A stretch of 46,875 nucleotides of DNA. Origin: Candidatus Aminicenantota bacterium. GTDB lineage: Bacteria; Acidobacteriota; Aminicenantia; Aminicenantales; Aminicenantaceae. Below are positions 18,378 through 25,919 of this stretch, piece after piece. Below the pieces are notes generated by a model. That model made no database searches and was not told where the DNA came from. It saw only the letters and a program-made list of their open reading frames with translations. The translations under genes were made by a program, and so were the position numbers. Location of the stretch: contig DRHQ01000051.1 of assembly GCA_011049545.1 (NCBI GenBank), positions 1 to 46,875 of the forward strand, read 5' to 3'. Each line of letters starts with the position of its first letter. The first letter of the stretch is position 1.

Positions 18378-18585
18378 TCCTGTTCCTCCTAAAAAGATCT
18401 CATTTTATTTTTAATTGTCGACTTCGTGAGAACTCCTATAGCTCTAGTGATGGGCCTATGGCCTCTTTCTGATTTGGCCTAGTAGTGGTCATGAGAGCTG
18501 GGTGTCTGATGAAATCAGTATTTTCCCTCTCAGCAGTTTTCATTATTTCTAAAGAATCGCCCTCGACCCTCAAATACACAATCAT
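18378..18585 (-). pseudogene. Frameshifted counterpart of the small ORF upstream of DUF885
   Basis: Starting from the ATG at 18585, the frame follows the ORF of copy A for about 43 codons. It then loses one base (ATAGGCCCATCAC against ATATGCTCCTTCAC in copy A) and ends at a TAG a few codons later. The frameshift shows that an intact reading frame is not required here. Confidence 0.3.
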
Positions 18586-18598
18586 ATAATATTTTTAA

Positions 18599-18640
18599 TA
18601 CTTGATACTGCAGTGAATCACAATGAGTAATTATCAAGTA
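18599..18640. promoter_or_regulatory. Conserved dyad TACTTGATA-N24-TATCAAGTA upstream of module B
   Basis: The arms (18599-18607 and 18632-18640) are identical to those at 5594-5635. The intervening bases differ at several positions, so the arms look selectively kept. Confidence 0.45.
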
Positions 18641-18668
18641 TGAAACAAGTACAAATAATACCTAATTT

Positions 18669-18977
18669 TTAGGATAAATAATAAGAGGCTGAATTGGAAT
18701 TCAAATTATGTTATTCTTTTTTCTATTCAATATTGCTTAAGCAAGCAATATTCATTAAGTAAGCGCAAAGTTGTAATGATAAAAAAACAGAAGAGGAAAA
18801 AAGCAAAGCCTTCCGTTAGCCCAGAATCACTGTTCAAAGACTGAATATTCTATTGAGAGAAGGATAAAAAAAGCATTTTTTTACAAAAATTAATAAAATA
18901 ATACAATACTCAAGGCAACAAAATCAGCTAAAATATTAAGTTGCTTATAATTAAAAAAATTTGATTAGGAGGAAGAC
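18669..18977. other. Intergenic region before the corrinoid protein gene
   Basis: This AT-rich gap lies between divergent units. It holds a stem-loop (18729-18752) and a possible -10 box TATAAT (18946-18951) without a good -35. No cobalamin riboswitch features are seen. Confidence 0.45.
18729..18752. promoter_or_regulatory. Perfect stem-loop AATATTGCTT-AAGC-AAGCAATATT
   Basis: Ten-base arms pair perfectly around a four-base loop. There is no T-run on either side, so a terminator is unlikely. It lies about 225 bases upstream of the corrinoid protein gene and could be an operator. Confidence 0.45.
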
Positions 18978-19610
18978 GTGACGATTTTAGAGGATATAGG
19001 TCTAAGTGTAGAAAGAGGAGATGAGACTTCAGTGGGTGAATTAACTCAAAAAGCTCTTTCAGAAGGTATCTCACCAGGTGAAATTTTAAATAAAGGGTTG
19101 GTTGCAGGAATGGATGTTGTCGGCGAAAGATTCAAGAAAAACGAAATTTTTATTCCAGAAGTGTTGGTTTCGGCTAGGGCAATGAAGGAGGGCATGAAGA
19201 TTGTGAAGCCCCTCTTGGGAGATGAGATCGCGGGATCCAGAGGAAAAGTTGTTATCGGAACCATCAAGGGTGATTTGCATGATATCGGTAAGAATATCGT
19301 GGGGATGCTCTTGGAAGGAGCCGGATTTGAAGTTACAGATCTTGGCACAGATGTTACTAAAGAACAATTTATGGAAGTTGTCGAGAAAGAGGGAGTCGAT
19401 ATCATCGGGATGTCAGCGCTTTTAACCACAACCATGACCTATATGAAAGAAGTCATTCAATCTGTAGAGGATGCGAATCTGAAAGGAAAAGTGAAGGTCA
19501 TAATTGGAGGAGCTCCGATCACGCAATCTTATGCGGAAGAGATTAAAGCGGATGGCTATGCTCCCGATGCAGCCTCTGCCGTAGACCTGGTGAAAAGTTT
19601 ACTCGGGTAA
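18978..19610 (+). CDS. Methyltransferase corrinoid-binding protein (MtbC/MttC type)
   Basis: The 210-aa cytoplasmic protein carries the cobalamin cofactor that accepts a methyl group from an MttB-type enzyme and hands it on. The first 85 residues form the helical cap domain (B12-binding_2 type). The Rossmann domain follows, with the base-off/His-on motif D-L-H-D-I-G-K (His101). Further on come S-A-L-L-T-T-T-M (about 146-153) and G-G-A-P-I (about 177-181), which line the nucleotide tail. A GTG start is used, with TTAGGAGGAAGAC directly upstream; no ATG alternative fits. It is the only corrinoid protein in the window and would have to serve all three MttB paralogues unless others lie elsewhere. 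The activation-domain gene follows after 69 bases. Confidence 0.93.
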   Translation: MTILEDIGLSVERGDETSVGELTQKALSEGISPGEILNKGLVAGMDVVGERFKKNEIFIPEVLVSARAMKEGMKIVKPLLGDEIAGSRGKVVIGTIKGDLHDIGKNIVGMLLEGAGFEVTDLGTDVTKEQFMEVVEKEGVDIIGMSALLTTTMTYMKEVIQSVEDANLKGKVKVIIGGAPITQSYAEEIKADGYAPDAASAVDLVKSLLG

Positions 19611-19679
19611 TCACAGTATTTTTACATTTGGAAAGTTTGTTTGGGATTTGGAATTTAGATTTTAGAATTTAAGGACTTC

Positions 19680-20363
19680 ATGCCCTGTTTAGAAAAAATT
19701 ACGTTAAATTTAATCCCTGAAAAGGTGATCAAACAGCTTCATTTAAACAAAAACAAAGACGCCTTGTCTATTGTTAAAGAGCTCCTTGAGATAGCCGAAT
19801 CCTTAATCCAGCTGAAAGTTTTCTTTAAAGTCTCTTACATCAGCAAAAAAGGGGAGGGTATAGTCGAGATCGATGGCCAGACTTTTTCCAGCCGTGTTTT
19901 GAGAAAAAATTTGGACGATGTTGAGAGGGTTTTTCCCTATATTATCACGATCGGGAAAGCTTTGGAGGATAAAGCCTGCTCTTTTGGTGATCTTCTCAAA
20001 CAGTATTGCCTTGAAAACATCGGCGATATGGCCCTCCGTTCAGCGAAGCAGTACTTAGTGAAACACTTGCAAAAGCAATTCGGGCTTGAAAAGCTCTCCA
20101 GCATGAGCCCGGGATCGCTCCCGGATTGGCCAGTAACGGAGCAAAGACCTTTATTCTCCTTGATCGGAAATACGGAAGATCAGATCGGGGTCAGGTTGAC
20201 GGACTACATGTTGATGATTCCAAGAAAGTCCATATCCGGAATATTGTTTCCTACCGAAGTGACGTTTTTTTCCTGCCAGCTCTGCCCGAGGGAACGCTGC
20301 CCTGCCAGAAAAGCGATATATGATGAAAATTTAAAGAAAAAATACGGCTTGGCAGATGAATAA
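19680..20363 (+). CDS. Vitamin B12-dependent methionine synthase activation-domain protein
   Basis: This 227-aa protein resembles the AdoMet-binding activation domain of methionine synthase (MetH), occurring alone beside corrinoid methyltransferase proteins. The S-P-G-S-L-P-D-W-P block (143-151) corresponds to the AdoMet-binding segment. The C-terminus has a Cys cluster, C-x2-C-x4-C (Cys199, Cys202, Cys207) in F-S-C-Q-L-C-P-R-E-R-C, which MetH lacks and which could bind metal or act in redox. The likely role is reactivating oxidised cobalamin on the corrinoid protein upstream. No ferredoxin-type domain like that of RamA is present, so reducing power must come from elsewhere. AAGGA lies five bases before the ATG. 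It is probably co-transcribed with the gene at 18978. Confidence 0.82.
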   Translation: MPCLEKITLNLIPEKVIKQLHLNKNKDALSIVKELLEIAESLIQLKVFFKVSYISKKGEGIVEIDGQTFSSRVLRKNLDDVERVFPYIITIGKALEDKACSFGDLLKQYCLENIGDMALRSAKQYLVKHLQKQFGLEKLSSMSPGSLPDWPVTEQRPLFSLIGNTEDQIGVRLTDYMLMIPRKSISGILFPTEVTFFSCQLCPRERCPARKAIYDENLKKKYGLADE

Positions 20364-20602
20364 TACGAACCAGGAATAACAACCAAAGAAAGGAAATTCA
20401 TATTAGCCAAGATAAAAACCGAATTCCTATGTTCCGACAGATGACCTTGCGCAAAAAGCCTATCCTCCGGATGCAAAAATGCTGTTCGCCCGGCTTCATG
20501 GAGGAGTATCATCTCGAAGAAATGGATTAACAAAAGGCTATTGATTATGGAAAAAATAAAACTTGGTCTCAAGATAACAAAATAAAGAAGGAGGACGAAC
20601 AT

Positions 20603-21928
20603 ATGATCAAAACAAAATCATTAAAATGTTTAACTGGATTTCTTCTGGTTGTCTTTCTCTCGCATGCGTTATCTGCGAAGATTACGGCTATCAAAGCTGG
20701 AAAACTCGTTGATCCAGAGAAAGGTATTACTCAAGTAAACCAAATCATTCTGGTCGAAGGCAAAAAGATCAAAGCCATCGGCGGAGACCTTGAGATACCA
20801 GGTGGAGCAACTGTAATTGACCTGTCAGACTCGACTATATTGCCTGGTCTTTTCGACTGCCATGTGCATCTTTTCATCTGCCTACTAGCTAAAGATTGGG
20901 TTAGGTCTATAGACGAAAAATATCGCTTTCAACTCTGGCGATACGGAAATGACTTCCTCAACTATACGCTTAACAATACCACAACGTACCGGGCACTCCA
21001 AGGGGTGAAGAATGGCCGAGAAATGCTAGAGGCAGGATTTACTACGGTACGCGATGCGGGAGGCGTAGGGAATTATGCTGACACCGATCTCCGGCGAGCC
21101 ATCGAAAATGGCCTTGTACCAGGTCCAACCATTATCAACTCAGGTCGAATAATTTCACCAATCGGGGGTCAATTCACATGGGGCCTTCACGCCGAAAGAC
21201 CTGGCCAGGGAGAGCCGGAGTATTTCTATGCTGACACGAAAGATGAAATAAAAAAAGCTGTGAGGGAAAATATTCTCTACGGGGCTAAGGTATTAAAGAT
21301 CATAGCAGATGACCAGCCCTACATCTATTCGGCCGAGGATATCAAGTTCATCAAAGATGAAGCAGCGAGAGCAGGTCTCAAGGTGGCAGCTCATTCTGAG
21401 ACGGAGGAAGGTGCTTATAACTGTGCTAAGGCAGGCATAGCTTCAATAGAACACGGTTTTAAAATGTCGGATCAGACATTGAAACTGGCAGAGAAAAACA
21501 ATGTGTATCTCGTCGGCACGGATTTTACCGGAGAATACTTGAAGGAGGGATATGGCTTTTCAGACGAAATGGTACAATATTGGGTCGATTTGATTATTGA
21601 CAGAATAAAACGGGCTTATAAAATCGGAGTTCCCATGGCCTATGGTTCAGATATCGTCTTGGAAATTCCGGGAAAGACATGGGGTGAGATGTCTAAGTCG
21701 ACCATGGACAGTTATGTCAGAGCTGGATTGCCCGCAGAATATATCCTCAAGATGATGACCGTTAATGCTGCCCGGCTGCTCGGGGTTGAGAACGAACGAG
21801 GATTTCTCAAGGAAGGCATGGCAGCAGATATTATTGCTACGCCCGAGAATCCCCTTGAGAAAATCCAGACCCTCAAAAAAGTTAAGTTTGTAATGAAAGA
21901 AGGCATTGTATACGTAAATCAAAACTGA
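20603..21928 (+). CDS. Exported amidohydrolase, imidazolonepropionase/prolidase-like (M38 type)
   Basis: The 441-aa protein has a cleavable signal peptide (hydrophobic 10-22, ending near A-L-S-A) and the metal-dependent amidohydrolase barrel. Seen are H-x-H in FDCHVHL (His87, His89), a candidate bridging Lys in AKVLKIIADD, His in AAHSETEEG and ASIEHGF, and the catalytic Asp in YGSDIV. Relatives include imidazolonepropionase-like proteins and Xaa-Pro or carboxy-blocked dipeptide hydrolases found in metagenomes. The substrate is therefore an exported amide or dipeptide, not specified. GGAGG eight bases before the ATG supports the start. It lies 239 bases after the activation-domain gene on the same strand. 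Confidence 0.87.
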   Translation: MIKTKSLKCLTGFLLVVFLSHALSAKITAIKAGKLVDPEKGITQVNQIILVEGKKIKAIGGDLEIPGGATVIDLSDSTILPGLFDCHVHLFICLLAKDWVRSIDEKYRFQLWRYGNDFLNYTLNNTTTYRALQGVKNGREMLEAGFTTVRDAGGVGNYADTDLRRAIENGLVPGPTIINSGRIISPIGGQFTWGLHAERPGQGEPEYFYADTKDEIKKAVRENILYGAKVLKIIADDQPYIYSAEDIKFIKDEAARAGLKVAAHSETEEGAYNCAKAGIASIEHGFKMSDQTLKLAEKNNVYLVGTDFTGEYLKEGYGFSDEMVQYWVDLIIDRIKRAYKIGVPMAYGSDIVLEIPGKTWGEMSKSTMDSYVRAGLPAEYILKMMTVNAARLLGVENERGFLKEGMAADIIATPENPLEKIQTLKKVKFVMKEGIVYVNQN

Positions 21929-22221
21929 ACAGTCTAACTGGTTTTAACGTACATAGCAAGGTCAGAGCCGTGCCCTCACATCCCTTGATCATAGGAGAAG
22001 AGCACTCTCATGTCCCTTCCAAAGGCTGGGCCGAGATGATAAGAAAGGATTCAATAATCCCTTAAATCGAAACTTCCTTCGCCTATTTTGGTTTTTCCGG
22101 TAAGGACAAACAAGAAGAGCGAAAGAGCGATATCCAATCTCTTTCCTTCTTCAGGCTTTATATAACTAAGTGGGAACCAAAACCTATGCCTTAACTTGAT
22201 ATTGAGCTTTGTCCTCTTCAT
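21929..22221. other. Intergenic region between convergent genes
   Basis: No gene, strong terminator or repeat is recognised. A short CAGT-CTA-ACTG hairpin with four T residues follows the stop codon of the amidohydrolase and may weakly terminate it. Confidence 0.3.
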
Positions 22222-23721
22222 TTAGCGCTGTTCTATGTAATAGGGCTCCATCAGAGGTCTCCACCTGGCCATCTCTTCCTTAAACATATCTAATACGGGT
22301 TTGAAATCTTCCGGTACATAGGACACATATGGGTACCTTAAGATCATCTTTCCAAATTCAGCCCTAATCTTCTCTAGTTCTTCAGGCATAGTTAAGACAT
22401 CTACACCAGTAAAGGCAAGAATCTTAGCTCCTGCAATTAAGCCTTTATGCGCTATGCCTGTGCCTCCTGTTGCGACTATCCCCCAGTTATGGCCGCCTAT
22501 CCCTTTAACATTGCACGGAGTTGTTAGACTGACAAATGGAGCAACTACGCTGACATCGCCAGTATCTGACGAACCCCCCCCAGTAAACACTGCGGGCGGA
22601 GGAGTTAGTTTTATCTCATCAGGCAGACCAATTGGATCTGATCCCACGTTCTTTTGAATTTCTTTTGCAAACTGTTGCTCCTCGTTGGTCCATTCCGGTA
22701 GGCCGACCGTCTTCATATTCTCATAAAGCAGCCTTGCTAAAGCCTCATTTGCATGTATTTGGTGGCTAGCCTCGAGGATTTCTACTTTATAGGTGCAACC
22801 TGTAGCTATAGCTCCGGCCTTAACGCAATTCAAAAACTTTTGATAGGTGTTAAGTAATCTATCATCACTACCTCTGACCATGGCTTGAACTACGACTTTA
22901 TCAGGAACCACATTTGCCCAACCTCCTCCCTCTAAAATGACATAGTGGATTCTAGCGGAGTAATGGATATGTTCCCTTAAATATTCTACAGCCGTACCCA
23001 TGATATTAGCTGCGTCTAGTGCACTTATTCCTAACCAAGGTGCGCCGCCTGCATGGGATGTCTTGCCAGAGTAAGTAACTTTCACGCTAATTAGCGCGCT
23101 TGAGTTTGTTCCATAACTTGTGCTTAACGAAGATCCTGGGTGGTTATCAAGAACTGCGTCTAATCCATCGAATAGTCCGCCTGCTACCATGAATATTTTT
23201 CCGCTACCCGCCTCTTCAGCCGGGCACCCAAAGAATTTAACTGTACCTTTTAAACCGTGTTTTTCCATTGCGTTTTTCAGCGCAATAGCTCCCAGCACAC
23301 CTGTTACCCCTAAAATATTATGACCACACCCATGCCCTGGTGCCCCTTCTAGAACTGGCTCCTTATGCGATAATGGTTTCTGCGATAATTCATGTAGAGC
23401 ATCATATTCGCCTAAAAAACCAATTGCAGGATGCCCAGAACCCCAACTCGCCACTATTGCTGTGGGCATTCCTGCAACTCCCAGCTTAACGTCAAACCCA
23501 TATATTTTTAAGATCTTTGCAAGCGCCTCTGAAGATTTGAATTCTTGGAATCCTAGCTCTGCATAGCTCCAAATGGTGTCTGAGATAGAAGCGAATTCCT
23601 CAGCATGTTCATCCAAGAAATGTGCAGCTCCTTGTTTAATTTCATTGTCTATGGCGTAAGTAGCGAGACCTGCCAATAAAATCATTAATAGACCTGCCAA
23701 CGTGGCTTTTATTTTCCTCAT
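22222..23721 (-). CDS. Exported M20 family amidohydrolase (AbgB / aminobenzoyl-glutamate utilization type)
   Basis: The 499-aa protein belongs to peptidase family M20D, whose members hydrolyse N-acyl amino acids or aminobenzoyl-glutamate with a metal pair. A signal peptide (hydrophobic 6-23) suggests export, which is not usual for cytoplasmic AbgB. Metal-site blocks are GHGCGHN (Cys132 and His134 as ligands) and PAEEAGSGK (Glu169/170). The dimerisation-domain segment is SHAGGAPWLGISALDA, and late blocks include GSSDTGDVS. AAGGAG six bases before the ATG supports the start. It is convergent with the M38-type amidohydrolase and divergent from the esterase. A role in releasing acyl or aryl groups from amino acids fits the neighbourhood. 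Confidence 0.9.
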   Translation of the reverse strand: MRKIKATLAGLLMILLAGLATYAIDNEIKQGAAHFLDEHAEEFASISDTIWSYAELGFQEFKSSEALAKILKIYGFDVKLGVAGMPTAIVASWGSGHPAIGFLGEYDALHELSQKPLSHKEPVLEGAPGHGCGHNILGVTGVLGAIALKNAMEKHGLKGTVKFFGCPAEEAGSGKIFMVAGGLFDGLDAVLDNHPGSSLSTSYGTNSSALISVKVTYSGKTSHAGGAPWLGISALDAANIMGTAVEYLREHIHYSARIHYVILEGGGWANVVPDKVVVQAMVRGSDDRLLNTYQKFLNCVKAGAIATGCTYKVEILEASHQIHANEALARLLYENMKTVGLPEWTNEEQQFAKEIQKNVGSDPIGLPDEIKLTPPPAVFTGGGSSDTGDVSVVAPFVSLTTPCNVKGIGGHNWGIVATGGTGIAHKGLIAGAKILAFTGVDVLTMPEELEKIRAEFGKMILRYPYVSYVPEDFKPVLDMFKEEMARWRPLMEPYYIEQR

Positions 23722-23872
23722 TTTTTTCTCCTTACCTTTTAGGAATTTTTATGTTAATCGGTTTTCCCTGAATGTCCACCAGGCTTGCCTGAGCATCTCC
23801 TTTCATAAATAAGCATCTAGCTTATAGAAGATAGCTTCACGTGTAAACCATCTCTGTCAGTTTTAGACTTAT

Positions 23873-23901
23873 TTGATTCCAACTTTATCATATGATATAA
23901 G
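23873..23901 (+). promoter_or_regulatory. Sigma-70-type promoter, TTGATT-N17-TATAAG, twin of that at 7498
   Basis: The -35 box TTGATT, 17-base spacer and -10 box TATAAG share 24 of 29 bases with 7498-7526, including CAACTTT and TATGATATAAG. The start codon at 23921 is only about 20 bases after the -10 box, implying a very short leader containing the Shine-Dalgarno sequence. Confidence 0.55.
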
Positions 23902-23920
23902 CTACCCCGGAGGTTAAACA

Positions 23921-25732
23921 ATGAGAATTAAACAAAATAAGGCGAATTTAGATTCAAAACAAAAAAGCATATTTCTTTGTCCAAAGATGAGAAGCACGCT
24001 TAAGAAAAATTATATAAGTTTGGGTACACAGAGTATTATTATAGTGACTGTATTTGGCCTGGTTATCTGGTTCATGACATGTGCTCCACAAGGAGCCCCT
24101 AGCCTTAGGTTTGAGATTTCGTTTCCTGAATCTTTAAGCGGGGAGCCGATCACAGGTCGTATGTTTGTGATGATTACTCGAAATGCCGATCGTGAGCCAA
24201 GGTTTCAGGTTGGAGCTTACACCAATAGGCCAGGTGCAAATAACGCACCACTCTTTGGTGTGGATGTAAAGCAGCTTGAACCTGGGGAATCGGTTGTGAT
24301 CGACGAAAATACACTCGGATATCCCCCACATAGTCTAAGGGATATACCTGCGGGTGATTATTACGTACAAGCTCTTCTCAACGTGTATACCGAATTTCAT
24401 CGTTCAGATGGCCATGTCATCTGGGCTCACATGGACCAATGGGAAGGCCAAAAATTCAACCTATCCCCTGGAAACTTATTAAGCGAAGGCCAGAAAGTCC
24501 ATATCGACCCAGACGCTGGCTACACTGTGAAGCTTAGCCTGACAAGAGTGATTCCACCCATAGACATCCCACCTGACACAAAATGGGTGAAGAGGATCAA
24601 GATGCAGAGTAAGTTGCTCACAGAATTTTGGGGTCATCCCATCTATTTAGGAGCTACAGTTCTTCTGCCCAAAGGGTATGAGGAACATTCTAACGTCTAC
24701 TATCCTGTCCTCTATTACCAGGGACACTTCAGCCTGGATGCTCCGTTCTATTTTACAGCCGAAGAACCATCCAAAAGCCTTGTTACTGGAAGTGAGCGGG
24801 AGAGGCAGCGACGCGAAAGGCGCTATCAGCTTTCTAAGCATTGGATATCTGATGATTTTCCCCGGATGATTGTTGTTAACTTTCAGCATCCAACTCCTTA
24901 TTACGACGATTCTTATGGAGTAAACTCAGCCAACAATGGCCCCTACGGTGATGCGATCATGACCGAACTCATCCCTCATATAGAGGAGCATTTTCGGATC
25001 ATTCGAAAGCCATATGCGCGTCTTCTAACCGGTGGATCCACGGGTGGATGGATATCCTTGGCATTACAGGTATATCATCCGGAATTCTTTGGCGGAACAT
25101 GGACTTTCTGTCCTGATCCAGTGGACTTCCGCCGACACGTAACCGTTAACATTTATGAAGATGAGAACGCTTTTGTAGAGCCAGGCCATGAGTGGCTGGT
25201 GCCGGAACGCGGAGAAGAACGATCTCCAGAAGGACAGGTATGGGCGACGATACGACAGAATAGTCAAATACATGCTGTCTTGGGGAGCAAAGGAAGATCT
25301 GGAGAATATCTGGATATGTGGGAGGCAGTATATGGTCCTGTGGGGGAAGATGGATATCCTAAACCGGTTTGGGACAAACTTACAGGGGTGATAGACCACA
25401 AGGTGGCAGAATACTGGAGGGAAAATGGTTATGACCTGCGCTACTACATTGAAACGAACTGGCCCAAGATCGGTCCACATCTGGTAGGCAAATTACACAT
25501 CTATTGCGGAGACATGGACAATTATTATCTAAACCTTGCTGTATACATGCTCGAAGATTCTCTGAAGAATACGAAAAATCCCTTCTATGGCGGTTCATTC
25601 ACCTATGGACGCCCGATGGTAGGCCATGGCTGGGTAGGTGTGAAACCCCTCGAACTTCTTAAGACCATGGCGCGTCATATTACTAAGAATGCGCCTAGAG
25701 GAGAAAATACAGCGGCGTGGAAATACAAGTAG
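23921..25732 (+). CDS. Esterase-like alpha/beta hydrolase lipoprotein (PF00756 type)
   Basis: The 603-aa protein resembles putative esterases of the enterochelin-esterase group. Residues 1-49 form an unusually long polar leader followed by a hydrophobic segment ending in F-M-T-C, a likely lipidation site. About residues 55-210 form a beta-rich domain, and the hydrolase domain follows. The nucleophile is Ser373 in L-T-G-G-S-T-G-G-W. An acidic residue in YCGDMDNYYL and His in VGHGWV are candidates for the rest of the triad. The start is set by CCGGAGG seven bases upstream. The leader is homologous to that of the S9 peptidase at the window start, although the rest of the two proteins is not. The ester or amide substrate is unknown. 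Confidence 0.82.
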   Translation: MRIKQNKANLDSKQKSIFLCPKMRSTLKKNYISLGTQSIIIVTVFGLVIWFMTCAPQGAPSLRFEISFPESLSGEPITGRMFVMITRNADREPRFQVGAYTNRPGANNAPLFGVDVKQLEPGESVVIDENTLGYPPHSLRDIPAGDYYVQALLNVYTEFHRSDGHVIWAHMDQWEGQKFNLSPGNLLSEGQKVHIDPDAGYTVKLSLTRVIPPIDIPPDTKWVKRIKMQSKLLTEFWGHPIYLGATVLLPKGYEEHSNVYYPVLYYQGHFSLDAPFYFTAEEPSKSLVTGSERERQRRERRYQLSKHWISDDFPRMIVVNFQHPTPYYDDSYGVNSANNGPYGDAIMTELIPHIEEHFRIIRKPYARLLTGGSTGGWISLALQVYHPEFFGGTWTFCPDPVDFRRHVTVNIYEDENAFVEPGHEWLVPERGEERSPEGQVWATIRQNSQIHAVLGSKGRSGEYLDMWEAVYGPVGEDGYPKPVWDKLTGVIDHKVAEYWRENGYDLRYYIETNWPKIGPHLVGKLHIYCGDMDNYYLNLAVYMLEDSLKNTKNPFYGGSFTYGRPMVGHGWVGVKPLELLKTMARHITKNAPRGENTAAWKYK

Positions 25733-25919
25733 TAAGCTTTCCGCAAGAGGTTAAATAGCAATGAAAGGTACACAAACAAACATACTCAGGTATGATAACG
25801 ACCTTAATGAATGAAGTGTAATGTATGAAGTATAACTGGCAAGATCTTTTAAAGAAGGCAGCGCTTTACACTGCGGTCGTTTGTATTTGAGGAATTGGCA
25901 TAAGAGGAGGGAATTGGAG

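Larger units (their letters stand above)
15408..18668. repeat. Direct repeat, copy B of the duplicated M19-like/DUF885 module
   Basis: This is the second copy of the module at 2384-5663 and carries the same two genes, the small upstream ORF (frameshifted here) and the TACTTGATA dyad. Copies are about 9.7 kb apart, with MttB, D-aminoacylase, GGT and VPS10 genes between them. Confidence 0.9.

Noticed and set aside
18669-18977. Cobalamin riboswitch before the corrinoid protein gene
   Set aside because: No B12-box-like core or the expected structured leader is seen; only a simple stem-loop is present.
25881-25919. Upstream TTG start for GGT-2
   Set aside because: The strong AGGAGGG site would lie inside the gene; the ATG at 25920 fits it.
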